Shown piece by piece: positions 11,603 through 19,216 of a stretch of DNA of 19,463 nucleotides. Below the pieces are notes generated by a model. It saw only the letters and a program-made list of their open reading frames with translations. It made no database searches and was not told the DNA's origin. Both the position numbers and the translations under genes were made by a program. The stretch comes from Deinococcus marmoris DSM 12784 (GTDB taxonomy: Bacteria > Deinococcota > Deinococci > Deinococcales > Deinococcaceae), in assembly GCF_000701405.1 (NCBI RefSeq), contig NZ_JNIV01000084.1, positions 1-19,463 of the forward strand, written 5' to 3'. Numbering within the stretch: position 1 is the stretch's first letter; each line of letters opens with the position of its first letter.

Positions 11603-11645
11603 GAAGTGGCCGCCTGCCTGTTCGGGGGCGGTTCTTCGTTTTCTT
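11603..11645 (+). terminator. Probable terminator after secY
   Basis: GAAG (11603-11606) pairs with CTTC (11634-11637) and CCGCC (11610-11614) pairs with GGCGG (11627-11631), with a small internal loop between. A T-rich stretch GTTTTCTT follows. It closes the rpsH-secY unit; the remaining bases up to adk show no other clear element apart from a possible -10 (TAAACT, 11724-11729) lacking a convincing -35. Confidence 0.65.
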
Positions 11646-11755
11646 ATGATCCGGGTTTTCCTGTCACCTGTGCGGGAACGCGGGTGGGCTGGGCAGGGAC
11701 GCGGCAACCTGTAGAACAGCCGCTAAACTGATGCTCAACTTACGGAGGAACTGAA

Positions 11756-12349
11756 GTGACTCAACCGAAAAACAAAGTCGTTATTTTTCTGGGGCCACCC
11801 GGTGCCGGGAAAGGCACACAGGCCGAGCGTCTGGCCGCCGAGCAGCATCTGGTCAAGATCAGCACCGGCGATATCCTGCGCGATCATGTGGTGCGTGGCA
11901 CCGAACTGGGCCAGCAGATCAAGCCCATGCTGGACGCGGGCAAACTGGTCCCCGACGATATTCTGATCGCGCTGATCAGGGACCGTCTGGCCGATATGGA
12001 AGGCGTCCGCGTGATCTTCGACGGTTTCCCGCGCACCCGCGCACAGGCCGAGGAGCTGGACGTGCTGCTGGAGGAACTGGGCGCACCCGTCGACCATGTG
12101 CCGCTGCTGGAAGTCCCCGACGAACTGCTGATCGAGCGGATCGTGGCGCGGGGACGGCAGGCGGCGGCGGACGGCGGAACGGGCCGCAGTGACGACACCG
12201 AGGAAGTGGCCCGTCACCGTCAGGACGTGTTCCGTGAGCAGACCCAACCGCTGATCGACTACTACAGCGCACGCGGCCATCTGGAACATGTGGACGGCGT
12301 GGGCAGCATGGAAGAGGTCTACGCGCGGATTCTGAAGAGCATGAAGTAG
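11756..12349 (+). CDS. adk: Adenylate kinase
   Basis: The enzyme interconverts ATP + AMP and 2 ADP in the cytoplasm. The 197-residue product has the P-loop GPPGAGKGT (13-21), KISTGDILRDHV for AMP binding, FDGFPRTRAQAE (about 88-99) and RHRQDVFREQT. The LID is the short type without a cysteine zinc site, explaining the length below 214 residues. The start is a GTG at 11756 with GGAGG seven bases upstream. It follows secY, as in many spc operons, but a terminator lies between and another lies after adk, so it is probably transcribed alone. Confidence 0.97.
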   Translation: MTQPKNKVVIFLGPPGAGKGTQAERLAAEQHLVKISTGDILRDHVVRGTELGQQIKPMLDAGKLVPDDILIALIRDRLADMEGVRVIFDGFPRTRAQAEELDVLLEELGAPVDHVPLLEVPDELLIERIVARGRQAAADGGTGRSDDTEEVARHRQDVFREQTQPLIDYYSARGHLEHVDGVGSMEEVYARILKSMK

Positions 12350-12365
12350 ACGCAGCAGCAAAAGA

Positions 12366-12400
12366 AGGGCCGGGGCGAGAATGCTTCCGGCCCTTTCCTG
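12366..12400 (+). terminator. Terminator after adk
   Basis: A perfect nine-pair stem, AAGGGCCGG (12366-12374) with CCGGCCCTT (12388-12396), encloses a 13-base loop and is followed by TTTCCT. It isolates adk from the accessory operon downstream. Confidence 0.8.
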
Positions 12401-12447
12401 TTGTGCAGGAGGTGGAGAGACAGGCCGCCCACGCCTCTGCGCTAGGC

Positions 12448-12476
12448 TTGCCACAGCAACGTGAAGCTGTTACTAT
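12448..12476 (+). promoter_or_regulatory. Promoter of the SWIM/DUF5691/MoxR operon
   Basis: TTGCCA (12448-12453) and TACTAT (12471-12476) are separated by 17 bases, close to the housekeeping consensus. Transcription would start at about 12483, leaving a leader of about 25 bases that contains AAGGAG (12494-12499) before the TTG start at 12508. Confidence 0.7.
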
Positions 12477-12492
12477 TACGTCAATAACAGAA
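12467..12492. promoter_or_regulatory. Inverted repeat and RDRM-like site over the operon start (candidate operator)
   Basis: CTGTTA (12467-12472) and TAACAG (12485-12490) form an inverted repeat across the -10. Bases 12476-12492 match 13 of 17 positions of the Deinococcus radiation/desiccation response motif as I remember it (TTATGTCATTGACATAA), the operator of the repressor DdrO. The mismatches fall at positions 4, 9, 11 and 15. The match is imperfect and the consensus is from memory, so this is only a candidate. Confidence 0.35.
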
Positions 12493-12507
12493 TAAGGAGT
12501 TTGAGAT

Positions 12508-13809
12508 TTGTCGCAGGCATTGACCCCCGAAACCATTCTTTCCCTGGCCGCCGATGCGGGCAGCGCGGCCAATGCCCGCAAGCTCGCCACACCCGGCAAG
12601 TGGCCCACCCTCAACGACGCGGACGGTGTGCTGTGGGGCGAGTGCCAGGGCAGCGGCAAGACCCCGTATCTGACGGCGGTTGATCTGAGCGGTCCGGTGG
12701 CAAAATGCTCGTGCCCCAGCCGCAAGTTTCCCTGCAAGCATGGGCTGGCGCTGCTGCTGCTGCACGCCTCGCACGGCTCTGATTTTGGTTCTCAGCCCGC
12801 GCCCGAGAGCATTCAGGCGTGGCTGGCCGGGCGGCAGAACCGGGAGGTGCAGAAGGCAGAAGGCGGACAGCAGAAGGCCGAGAAGGAGGCCGATCCCGCA
12901 GCCCAGGCCAAACGCCGCGCCGCCCGCGAGAAGAAGGTGACGGCGGGGCTGGAGGGCTTGCACCTGTTCCTCAAGGACCTGGTGCGTGATGGGCTGGCCA
13001 CAGCGTCTTCCCGCCCGTATAGCGACTGGGACACGCAGGCCGCGCGGTTGATGGACGCGCAGGCGGCGGGCGCGGCGCGGCGGGTGGCGCGCATTCCTGA
13101 GCTGCTGGGTGATCCCGCCGCCCTGCTGGCGCATCTGGGCGAACTGGCGCTGCTGGCCGAGGGCTGGATGCACCGTGCGGGACTGAGCGAGAACGAACTG
13201 GCGGACCTGCGTTCTGCGCTGGGGTTTCCGCTGGACGCCGCAGGCTTGCTGGAAACGGAGGGCATTCGGGCGCGCTGGAACGTGCTGGGGCAGGCGCTGA
13301 TTCAGGAAGAGACGCTGACCGTGCGCCGCCAGTGGCTCCAGAACAGCGATCAGACCGCCCTACTGCTGGATTTTGCCCCGGCGGGCCGTCCGCTGCCGCC
13401 CGCTCTGCCGCTGGGTCAGAGCGTGGAGGCCGGGCTGGTCTTTGCCCCCTCGGCTTTTGCACAGCGGGCCGTGCTGAAGGGAGAAGCAGGCGCGAGTGGG
13501 CCACTGACCGCCTTGCCAGCGCCTCTGACACTCACGGCAATGCTTTCCGCCCACGCCGACGCGCTGGCCTGCAATCCCTGGCTGGAGCGGGCAGCGTATC
13601 TGCTGGGGCCGGTGCGGGTGCTGCCGGGGGAGCCGTGGTCTGTGGTGGACGAAACAGGTGACCGACTGCCGCTGACTGGAGCTGAGCGCCCGCTGCTGAA
13701 ACTTCTGGCCGAAAGCGGGGGCGAGGCAGTCTCGATCTTTGGTGAATGGGACGGCGCGGCCTTCGCGGCCCTGAACTTCTGGACGGGTCAGGCAGGGGGC
13801 CACAGATGA
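12508..13809 (+). CDS. SWIM zinc-finger domain protein
   Basis: The 433-residue protein carries a SWIM motif CxCx6CxH at Cys67, Cys69, Cys76 and His78 (KCSCPSRKFPCKHGLALLLL). SWIM domains bind zinc and mediate DNA or protein contacts. A charged Ala/Lys/Glu-rich linker follows (about 107-145), then an alpha-helical Leu/Ala-rich region to the C-terminus with no catalytic motif I recognise. The start is a TTG with AAGGAG eight bases upstream. It is the first gene of a tightly packed five-gene operon, with an ATGA overlap to the next. SWIM proteins of this sort are found beside DUF5691 and MoxR genes in other bacteria, as I recall. The molecular role is unknown. Confidence 0.85.
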   Translation: MSQALTPETILSLAADAGSAANARKLATPGKWPTLNDADGVLWGECQGSGKTPYLTAVDLSGPVAKCSCPSRKFPCKHGLALLLLHASHGSDFGSQPAPESIQAWLAGRQNREVQKAEGGQQKAEKEADPAAQAKRRAAREKKVTAGLEGLHLFLKDLVRDGLATASSRPYSDWDTQAARLMDAQAAGAARRVARIPELLGDPAALLAHLGELALLAEGWMHRAGLSENELADLRSALGFPLDAAGLLETEGIRARWNVLGQALIQEETLTVRRQWLQNSDQTALLLDFAPAGRPLPPALPLGQSVEAGLVFAPSAFAQRAVLKGEAGASGPLTALPAPLTLTAMLSAHADALACNPWLERAAYLLGPVRVLPGEPWSVVDETGDRLPLTGAERPLLKLLAESGGEAVSIFGEWDGAAFAALNFWTGQAGGHR

Positions 13810-15353
13810 GCGATCTGAATATGCTGCTGGCGACGGCGCTGGTGGGAACGTCCCGAGCCTCGTTGCCCGTTCATGCCGGCACGCCACTGGCCGATGCCCT
13901 GAACCGCGTCAAAGGTGATGGCGCGGAATCCACGCTGCTGGCCCGCGCCGCCCTGGCGGGACTGGCTGCCCGCGCGGGGCAACGGCCTCTGCCGCTGGCC
14001 CCGCCCCCTGATCCTGCCCCCGCCGAACTTCTGCCCGAGGCCCCCGCCCGCGTGGCCCGGCACCTGATCGCCGTACTCAACACGCCCATGCTGACCGAAT
14101 GGCTTGGCCTGTGCGGCGCGGCGGGCTGGCGCGTCCCACACGCCTCTGTGCCCGATCTGCTGGACTGGGGGGCGCATGTGAACGAGGATTTGCGCGCTAC
14201 CCTGCGCCCGGTGCTGGGTGAACGCAGTCGCTGGCTGGCCGGGTTTTCTAGCGACTGGCGCTGGCTGCGTGGCCTGAGAAGTGGCGAGGCAACGCTGGAC
14301 GAGATGGAGTGGGACGCGGCCACCGAGGCGGGCCGCGAACACCTGTTCCGCGCCCTGCGCGCCGCCGACTCTGCTGCGGGCCGTGCTTTCCTGACCGTCC
14401 ACTTCAAGGCCGAGAAGGCGGGCGTTCGCAAACGGCTGCTGGACGTGCTGGCGCAGAACTGGCAGGCAGAGGACGCCGAACTCGAACCCCTGCTGGAAGA
14501 AACGCTGTCTGACCGCAGCGAGGACGTGCGCGCTCAGGCCCGCCGCCTGTTGCAACTGTGGCCGGACAGCGCCTACAACCTCCGAATGACAGGCCGCGTT
14601 GGGTCCATGCTGGGGCAGGAAAAAGTAGGATTGCTGGGCAAGCTGACGGGTCAGCGCAAATACACCCTCAGCCTGCCGGATACTCCCGACGCGGATCTGA
14701 AACGTGACGGTCTGGAGCCTGTGAAGCACCCTGCCGAACGCCTGCGCCACCTGCTCAGCGCCGCGCATCCGGTGACGCTGATGACCGCCCTTGACCTGAC
14801 CCCTGCTGGGCTGGTGAATCTGGCGGCGCAATTTGAAGGGGTGGACGAACTGGTGCGGACTGTTTTCGCCTCGGCAGCCCCGCCGGTTCAGCCCGCATTC
14901 CCGGAACTGGCTGAACTGTTGCTGCCCCGTCTGAAGGGCAGTTTCAAGCACTGGCGGGCGGACCTGCTGGCCCTGGTTCCGGCACAGCGCCGCGAGGCCG
15001 AACTGCACGCGGCGTTGCGGGGCCACGACTCGCAGCTTGTGCTGGCCCTGCTGCGCGTCCTGCCGAGGCCCTGGCCCGCTGATCTCAGTGCAGAGGTGGT
15101 CAGGCAGTTGGGGCGGGCCATCTGCAAAGCCGAGTCCCAGTACGCGGCCTACGACAAGAACTCGGACTGGGATCCTGCGTGGATTCAGGTGCTGGAACTG
15201 GCCCAGACCCACGCTGCGCCGGACGCCCCGCGCCCCCCACCGCTGCCCACCGACGCCCCCGATTACGCCCGGCAGACCCTGGACACGCTTCACGCCAGCC
15301 TGGACCTGCGCGCCCAGATGCACGCCGATTTTGCGGCAGAGAGGAAGGCATGA
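13806..15353 (+). CDS. DUF5691-like protein
   Basis: The 515-residue protein starts NMLLATALVGTSRASLPV, which fits the N-terminal ALLGTxR signature I associate with DUF5691. It also has GERSRWLAGFSSDWRWL at about 138-154 and a HEAT-like helical stretch at about 173-250 (LEETLSDRSEDVRAQARRLL). No catalytic residues or membrane segments are evident. The ATG at 13806 overlaps the SWIM gene stop, and its own stop overlaps the next start, both as ATGA. The frame is open 60 bases further upstream only inside the SWIM gene. It is probably a cytoplasmic scaffold in a MoxR-type complex; this comes from context and the family name is recalled, not searched. Confidence 0.75.
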   Translation: MSDLNMLLATALVGTSRASLPVHAGTPLADALNRVKGDGAESTLLARAALAGLAARAGQRPLPLAPPPDPAPAELLPEAPARVARHLIAVLNTPMLTEWLGLCGAAGWRVPHASVPDLLDWGAHVNEDLRATLRPVLGERSRWLAGFSSDWRWLRGLRSGEATLDEMEWDAATEAGREHLFRALRAADSAAGRAFLTVHFKAEKAGVRKRLLDVLAQNWQAEDAELEPLLEETLSDRSEDVRAQARRLLQLWPDSAYNLRMTGRVGSMLGQEKVGLLGKLTGQRKYTLSLPDTPDADLKRDGLEPVKHPAERLRHLLSAAHPVTLMTALDLTPAGLVNLAAQFEGVDELVRTVFASAAPPVQPAFPELAELLLPRLKGSFKHWRADLLALVPAQRREAELHAALRGHDSQLVLALLRVLPRPWPADLSAEVVRQLGRAICKAESQYAAYDKNSDWDPAWIQVLELAQTHAAPDAPRPPPLPTDAPDYARQTLDTLHASLDLRAQMHADFAAERKA

Positions 15354-15796
15354 GTATTCGACAATCCGTGGACTGGGCCTCTCCCGACGGCCAATTGCTG
15401 GTCGCCAGCGTCTATCGCCAGATGCAGCGCCGGGTGCTTCGGTGGCCGCTGATCGCTCTGGCCCTGCTGACCGTGATCGGCATGGTCTGGGCGGTGTATT
15501 ACCGCAACATCTTTTTCCTGCTGGCCGCCGCCGTGCTGGGCCTGCTGGTGTGGTGGAACGCCCGCCGCAGCATGGCCCAGGTGCTGACCACCGCCCGCAA
15601 CAGCGGCGTGACCGAATTCCGCCTGGACCAGGAGGACGGCGCGCTGCACATCGTCAACGCCCAGGGCAGCTTTCGCCTTCCGCTGAGCAAGATGGGTGGC
15701 GTGACCCGCTATCAGGGAGCGCTGAGCGTGCAGTACGGCGGCAACGCCACCATGATGATTCCCGACGGTCCGGTCCGCACGGCGCTGGAACGCTGA
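15350..15796 (+). CDS. Small two-helix membrane protein, possibly YcxB-like
   Basis: The 148-residue product has two hydrophobic helices at about 31-51 and 54-69, flanked by arginines (RRVLRW before, NARRS after). A C-terminal soluble domain of about 65 residues has alternating beta-like pattern (TEFRLDQEDGALHIV, SFRLPLSKMGGVTRYQGAL). Two helices followed by such a domain resemble YcxB-like proteins, which have a PH-like fold; this is a resemblance only. Both ends of the protein would face the cytoplasm. The start overlaps the DUF5691-like gene stop (ATGA). It could tether the operon's products to the membrane. The next gene starts 26 bases on with its own ribosome-binding site. Confidence 0.75.
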   Translation: MSIRQSVDWASPDGQLLVASVYRQMQRRVLRWPLIALALLTVIGMVWAVYYRNIFFLLAAAVLGLLVWWNARRSMAQVLTTARNSGVTEFRLDQEDGALHIVNAQGSFRLPLSKMGGVTRYQGALSVQYGGNATMMIPDGPVRTALER

Positions 15797-15822
15797 GCCG
15801 TGTTCTTTCCAGGAGAATTGCC

Positions 15823-17217
15823 GTGATCCTGAATCATCTTCCCGATCTGCAAGCCCTGAAGCGCGAGGCCCGCCATAAGTCCACATCGGCCCAGCGGTTG
15901 CTGGAACTGGCCGCGTTGGATCCGCAACTCTCGCGGGCAGTGGCGGAGAACAAGACTGCGCCTCTGCCCGTGCTGGAGGGGCTGGCAAGAAGCAGCGACA
16001 TGCCCACCCGCCGGGCGGTGGCGGCGAATGCGGGGGCCACTGCCGCCTTGCTGAATCATCTGAGTAAAGACCGTCAGTGGACGGTGTTAAAGGCCGTGGC
16101 GGTGCATCCCCACACCGATGCGCCCACGCTGGAACGATTGTCTGTGCATTCGCGCGATACGGTGAAAATCGCGCTGCTGGGCCGTTCCAACCTCCCGCCG
16201 CAGGTGCTGGAAACATTGAGCCGCGATCAGGATGCCGGGGTACGCCGGGAAGTCGCGTGGTCCAGCGCTCTACCTGCCCCGCTGATTCGGGCGCTGTATG
16301 CGGACGGAGATGCTGGCGTGCGGGCCAACATCGTTCAGCACGACACCCTGTCGGCGGCACAAAAACGGCAGGCGCTGGCGGACCCTGAAGCGGTGGTGCG
16401 GGCGTCTGCCTTACGCGCCCTGGCCGGGTTGCTTCCGGCGGCAGGCAGTCTGACGGAGGCTGAGTTGTGGGACGCCGCCCGTGACCCCGACGAAACGGTG
16501 CGTCTGCGCGTGGCTGATCTGCTTGCCGATGACTACGCCAGATTTCATAAATTCCTACCGGCCAGCACTGTGGGGGCCATTGCCGACACGCTGCTGCGCG
16601 ACCCAGCGGACGAGGTGAGGACCGTCGCGGCCAGGCGGGCAGTCCCGGCCCTGCTGCCCGAATTGCGGCCCCTGCTGGAACGGGAGCTGGTGCAAGGATG
16701 CTACGTGCTGGGCATGGTTTTCGTGGAGCGTTGCGCTGACCCCGACATCACACGCGCCCTGCTGGAGCGTGCGGATTCGTGGTTGTTGAACCGTATGGCC
16801 GAGAGCGCCATTGACCCGGCGGTGTATCCGGTTCTGCTGGAAGACCCGGACCACCGCGACTACCTGCCTGGAAACCCCCATATCCCCGACGCCTTCTGGA
16901 TAGCCGTGGGCGAGCGGATTCTGGCCGATCCAGATGGCCTGTTGCCCCTGCTGCCGCTGATGAAACGCGCCCTCTCCTCCAGCGAGAGCGGCCCGCGCCC
17001 TGACCTCTTTCGCTGGTTCGCCGCCCATCTGGACACGCTGCTGACCTTCGTTCCCCACTTTGAGCAGGAACAGCGGGTCTGGCGCAGCTTTGACCGATAT
17101 GAACTGCGTTACATCGTCAGTCAGTACCTTCAGGAAGAGGCCGTGGCTGACGTGGCCCTGGGCGCGCTGGACCGTTTCAACATTCACTTTCCCACAGCTC
17201 AAGGAGAAACCCCATGA
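15823..17217 (+). CDS. Helical-repeat (LRV/HEAT-like) protein
   Basis: The 464-residue protein contains repeats with a period of about 26 residues between about 75 and 177. Four units start at LLNHL, TLERL, VLETL and LIRAL, each followed by D..aVr..vA-type helices. This is the pattern of leucine-rich repeat variants (LRV). HEAT-like units follow (DPDETVRLRVADLLADD, DPADEVRTVAARRAV, to about 300). The C-terminal 150 residues are helical without a recognised domain. The start is a GTG with AGGAGA six bases away; the long open frame upstream is a shadow. Such solenoids bind proteins. The stop overlaps the MoxR gene (ATGA), which suggests a partner role. No enzyme motif is seen. Confidence 0.8.
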   Translation: MILNHLPDLQALKREARHKSTSAQRLLELAALDPQLSRAVAENKTAPLPVLEGLARSSDMPTRRAVAANAGATAALLNHLSKDRQWTVLKAVAVHPHTDAPTLERLSVHSRDTVKIALLGRSNLPPQVLETLSRDQDAGVRREVAWSSALPAPLIRALYADGDAGVRANIVQHDTLSAAQKRQALADPEAVVRASALRALAGLLPAAGSLTEAELWDAARDPDETVRLRVADLLADDYARFHKFLPASTVGAIADTLLRDPADEVRTVAARRAVPALLPELRPLLERELVQGCYVLGMVFVERCADPDITRALLERADSWLLNRMAESAIDPAVYPVLLEDPDHRDYLPGNPHIPDAFWIAVGERILADPDGLLPLLPLMKRALSSSESGPRPDLFRWFAAHLDTLLTFVPHFEQEQRVWRSFDRYELRYIVSQYLQEEAVADVALGALDRFNIHFPTAQGETP

Positions 17218-18305
17218 CTGCATCCGCCCCCGAAGTCCTGCGCCAGCACGCCGAGCAAGCCTACGCCCACGAACTCTCCGCCCTGGCGGCCCACGATGGG
17301 AAGCCAAAGCCCCCGCAGTGGAACCTCAGCCCGCACGCCGTGCTGACCTATCTGATGGGCGGCCAACTGAAGGACGGCACCGAGATCACCGCCAAGTACG
17401 TCGGGGACCGCCGCCTGATGGAAATTGCGGTTGCCACGCTTGCCACAGACCGCGCCCTGCTGCTGATCGGCGTGCCCGGCACGGCCAAGAGCTGGGTCAG
17501 CGAACATCTGGCCGCCGCCATTTCGGGCGACAGCACGCTGCTGGTGCAGGGCACGGCAGGCACAGGCGAGGAGGCCATCCGCTATGGCTGGAATTACGCC
17601 CGATTGATCGCCGAGGGGCCAAGCGAGGCGGCGCTGGTGGAAAGCCCGATCATGCGCGCCATGCGAACGGGGAAGCTGGCCCGCATGGAAGAACTGACCC
17701 GCGTGCAGAGCGACGTGCAGGACGCCCTGATCACGGTGCTGTCCGAGAAGACCCTGCCCGTGCCAGAGCTGAACACTGAGGTCCAGGCCACGCGCGGCTT
17801 CAACCTGATCGCCACCGCCAACAACCGGGACCGGGGAGTCAATGACCTGTCCAGCGCGCTGAAACGCCGCTTCAACACAGTGGTTCTGCCCGTTCCCGAC
17901 AGCCTGGAAGACGAGGTGAAAATCGTCGTGCAACGCGTGGCACAACTGGCGAGCAGCCTTCAGATTCCCGCCGCCCCCCCGGCGCTGGAGGAAGTTCGGC
18001 GCATCGTGACCATCTTCCGCGAGCTTCGGGGCGGCGTGACCGAGGACGGCAAGACCAAGCTGAAGGCCCCCAGCGGCACGCTGTCCACCGCCGAGGCCAT
18101 CAGCGTGGTCAACCACGGCCTGAGTCTGGCCGCCCACTTCGGCAACGGCGAACTGAGCGCCGCCGACGTTGCCGCGAGTCTGGTGGGCGCAGTGGTCAAG
18201 GACCCGGTGCAGGACGGCGTGGTGTGGCGCGAATACCTAGAAACCGTGGCGAAGAAGCGGGAGGACTGGCGGGATTTGTACAAGGCTTGTCGGGCGGTGA
18301 GTTGA
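17214..18305 (+). CDS. MoxR-type AAA+ ATPase
   Basis: The 363-residue cytoplasmic protein has a Walker A GVPGTAKS at 86-93. The Walker B position reads KLARMEELTR (154-163), with glutamates where most MoxR proteins have Asp-Glu. Sensor-1 is in LIATANNRDRG (198-208), and DLSSALKRRF (211-220) matches the sensor/arginine region. MoxR ATPases usually act as chaperones with VWA proteins; no VWA gene is within this window. It is the fifth gene of the operon and is coupled by ATGA to the repeat protein. The C-terminus (EDWRDLYKACRAVS) looks complete. Two bases after its stop the composition changes abruptly. Confidence 0.9.
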   Translation: MTASAPEVLRQHAEQAYAHELSALAAHDGKPKPPQWNLSPHAVLTYLMGGQLKDGTEITAKYVGDRRLMEIAVATLATDRALLLIGVPGTAKSWVSEHLAAAISGDSTLLVQGTAGTGEEAIRYGWNYARLIAEGPSEAALVESPIMRAMRTGKLARMEELTRVQSDVQDALITVLSEKTLPVPELNTEVQATRGFNLIATANNRDRGVNDLSSALKRRFNTVVLPVPDSLEDEVKIVVQRVAQLASSLQIPAAPPALEEVRRIVTIFRELRGGVTEDGKTKLKAPSGTLSTAEAISVVNHGLSLAAHFGNGELSAADVAASLVGAVVKDPVQDGVVWREYLETVAKKREDWRDLYKACRAVS

Positions 18306-18307
18306 GC

Positions 18308-18976
18308 GTGGAATTAGATACGTTTATGAATCTTCTGCTCAAACCAGAATCAGAGATTTTAGATTTCAAGAAAGAATTTCATGACAATAACGTAAAATTG
18401 GTTCACGATATTTTGTGCCTGCTGAATTCATATTCAGAGGAAAATAGATTTTTGACATTTGGCGTCTCCGACTCTAAGGGTTTATACGGAGTTGCTGGCG
18501 ATGCCAACAGAAAAAATAATGCGAATATTCAAGATTTATTGAGGGCGTCTCGGGTAAATAGATTCCCTGATGTTATCATGCATAATATAATTCATGATGG
18601 TAAGGAATTTGACATCCTTGAAATAAAAAATCGTCCAGATAAACCATTTTTCCTATTGCACGATAAAGCTGAGAAGGGAAAAACTCTACGCGCTGGTGTT
18701 GTATACACTCGTCTGGGTGATACGAATACTCCGCTCGGGGAGTCTGCCCCGGAAGATAGAATAGAGCTTATGTGGCGTGAGAGGTTTGGGATAGGTATGC
18801 CTCCATTGGATCGGGTCTTACGGCTGCTGGAAGATACTGAGCAGTGGGAGCGTCCCAGCGAGAACGAGCTGCATCATCGTGTATTTCCTGAATTCCTTAC
18901 TGACCTTACGCGGCAGAGTTTTGAAAATTCTCGGATTGCTGCCTCAGCCTTTGTAATTCCTCGTATGAAGTTTTAA
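18308..18976 (+). CDS. Schlafen AlbA_2-domain protein, probably 3'-truncated
   Basis: The 222-residue product has an AlbA_2 domain at about 14-160: ESEILDFKKEF, FLTFGVSDSKGLYGVAGD, the FDILEIKNRPDKPFFL strand region, and GVVYTRLGDTNTP ending MWRERFG. These domains occur in nucleic-acid-related and defence-associated proteins; no exact function is assigned. The GTG at 18308 has GGTGAG six bases upstream; an ATG at 18326 is the alternative. The DNA is A+T-rich: 18361-18420 has 18 G+C in 60, against about two thirds in the MoxR gene, indicating transfer. Residues from about 201 to the end are read through the antisense of a transposase remnant, so the native C-terminus has probably been lost after HHRVFPEF. 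Confidence 0.75.
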   Translation: MELDTFMNLLLKPESEILDFKKEFHDNNVKLVHDILCLLNSYSEENRFLTFGVSDSKGLYGVAGDANRKNNANIQDLLRASRVNRFPDVIMHNIIHDGKEFDILEIKNRPDKPFFLLHDKAEKGKTLRAGVVYTRLGDTNTPLGESAPEDRIELMWRERFGIGMPPLDRVLRLLEDTEQWERPSENELHHRVFPEFLTDLTRQSFENSRIAASAFVIPRMKF

Positions 18977-19169
18977 GAGCGGCGATATACATCTTTGTTC
19001 GCATCGCAAAGTGATTTTCCTTGCGGATGATTTTCAATTTTTCCAGCTTGATATGTCCGTAGAATGAACAGAGAATGTGTTTGATCTGACATGCAGGTGT
19101 ACTGGCAGGCGACTTCCCAAGAGAGGCATTTTGCTTGAGTGATTTGTGAAATTCGTATCTGATTAGCGC
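18906..19169 (-). pseudogene. Remnant of a DDE transposase C-terminus (IS4-like)
   Basis: On the minus strand a frame without stops runs from about 19169 down to TAA at 18908-18906. It reads LIRYEFHKSLKQNASLGKSP, later HIKLEKLKIIRKENHFAMRT, then KMYIAALKTSYEELQRLRQQ. The NHFAxxxKxYxxALxxxxxELQ pattern resembles the end of IS4-type transposases known from Deinococcus and other bacteria. Only about 88 codons remain, without the DDE catalytic residues or a start. Its upstream side is cut off by the IS66-like element and its 3' end overlaps the AlbA_2 gene. The assignment is from memory of the family. Confidence 0.5.
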
Positions 19170-19170
19170 T

Positions 19171-19211
19171 CCTGACCCGGTGGCCTGAACCGGGCAGGAT
19201 TCGCTAGAATC
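19171..19211 (+). promoter_or_regulatory. Two adjacent hairpins before the transposase start
   Basis: CCTG-A-CCCGGT (19171-19181) pairs with ACCGGG-CAGG (19189-19198): ten pairs with one bulged A and loop GGCCTGA. GATTC-GCTA-GAATC (19198-19211) follows directly and shares one base. TAGAAT (19205-19210), six bases before the ATG, could be a -10 for a leaderless mRNA, which is frequent in Deinococcus, but no good -35 is seen. Such hairpins in insertion sequences can limit translation from read-through transcripts. Confidence 0.45.
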
Positions 19212-19216
19212 GGGGC

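Noticed and set aside
11724..11729. TAAACT as a firm adk promoter
   Set aside because: The bases 17 upstream (GCGGCA) do not resemble a -35; it is mentioned only as a possibility.
13788..15323. A 511-codon open frame on the minus strand opposite the DUF5691-like gene
   Set aside because: It is a high-G+C shadow frame. It lies opposite a gene with coupled overlaps at both ends, has no ribosome-binding site and no protein-like motifs.
16077..16388. A 103-codon plus-strand frame inside the LRV/HEAT gene
   Set aside because: It overlaps a clearly repeat-structured protein in another frame and has no supporting signal.
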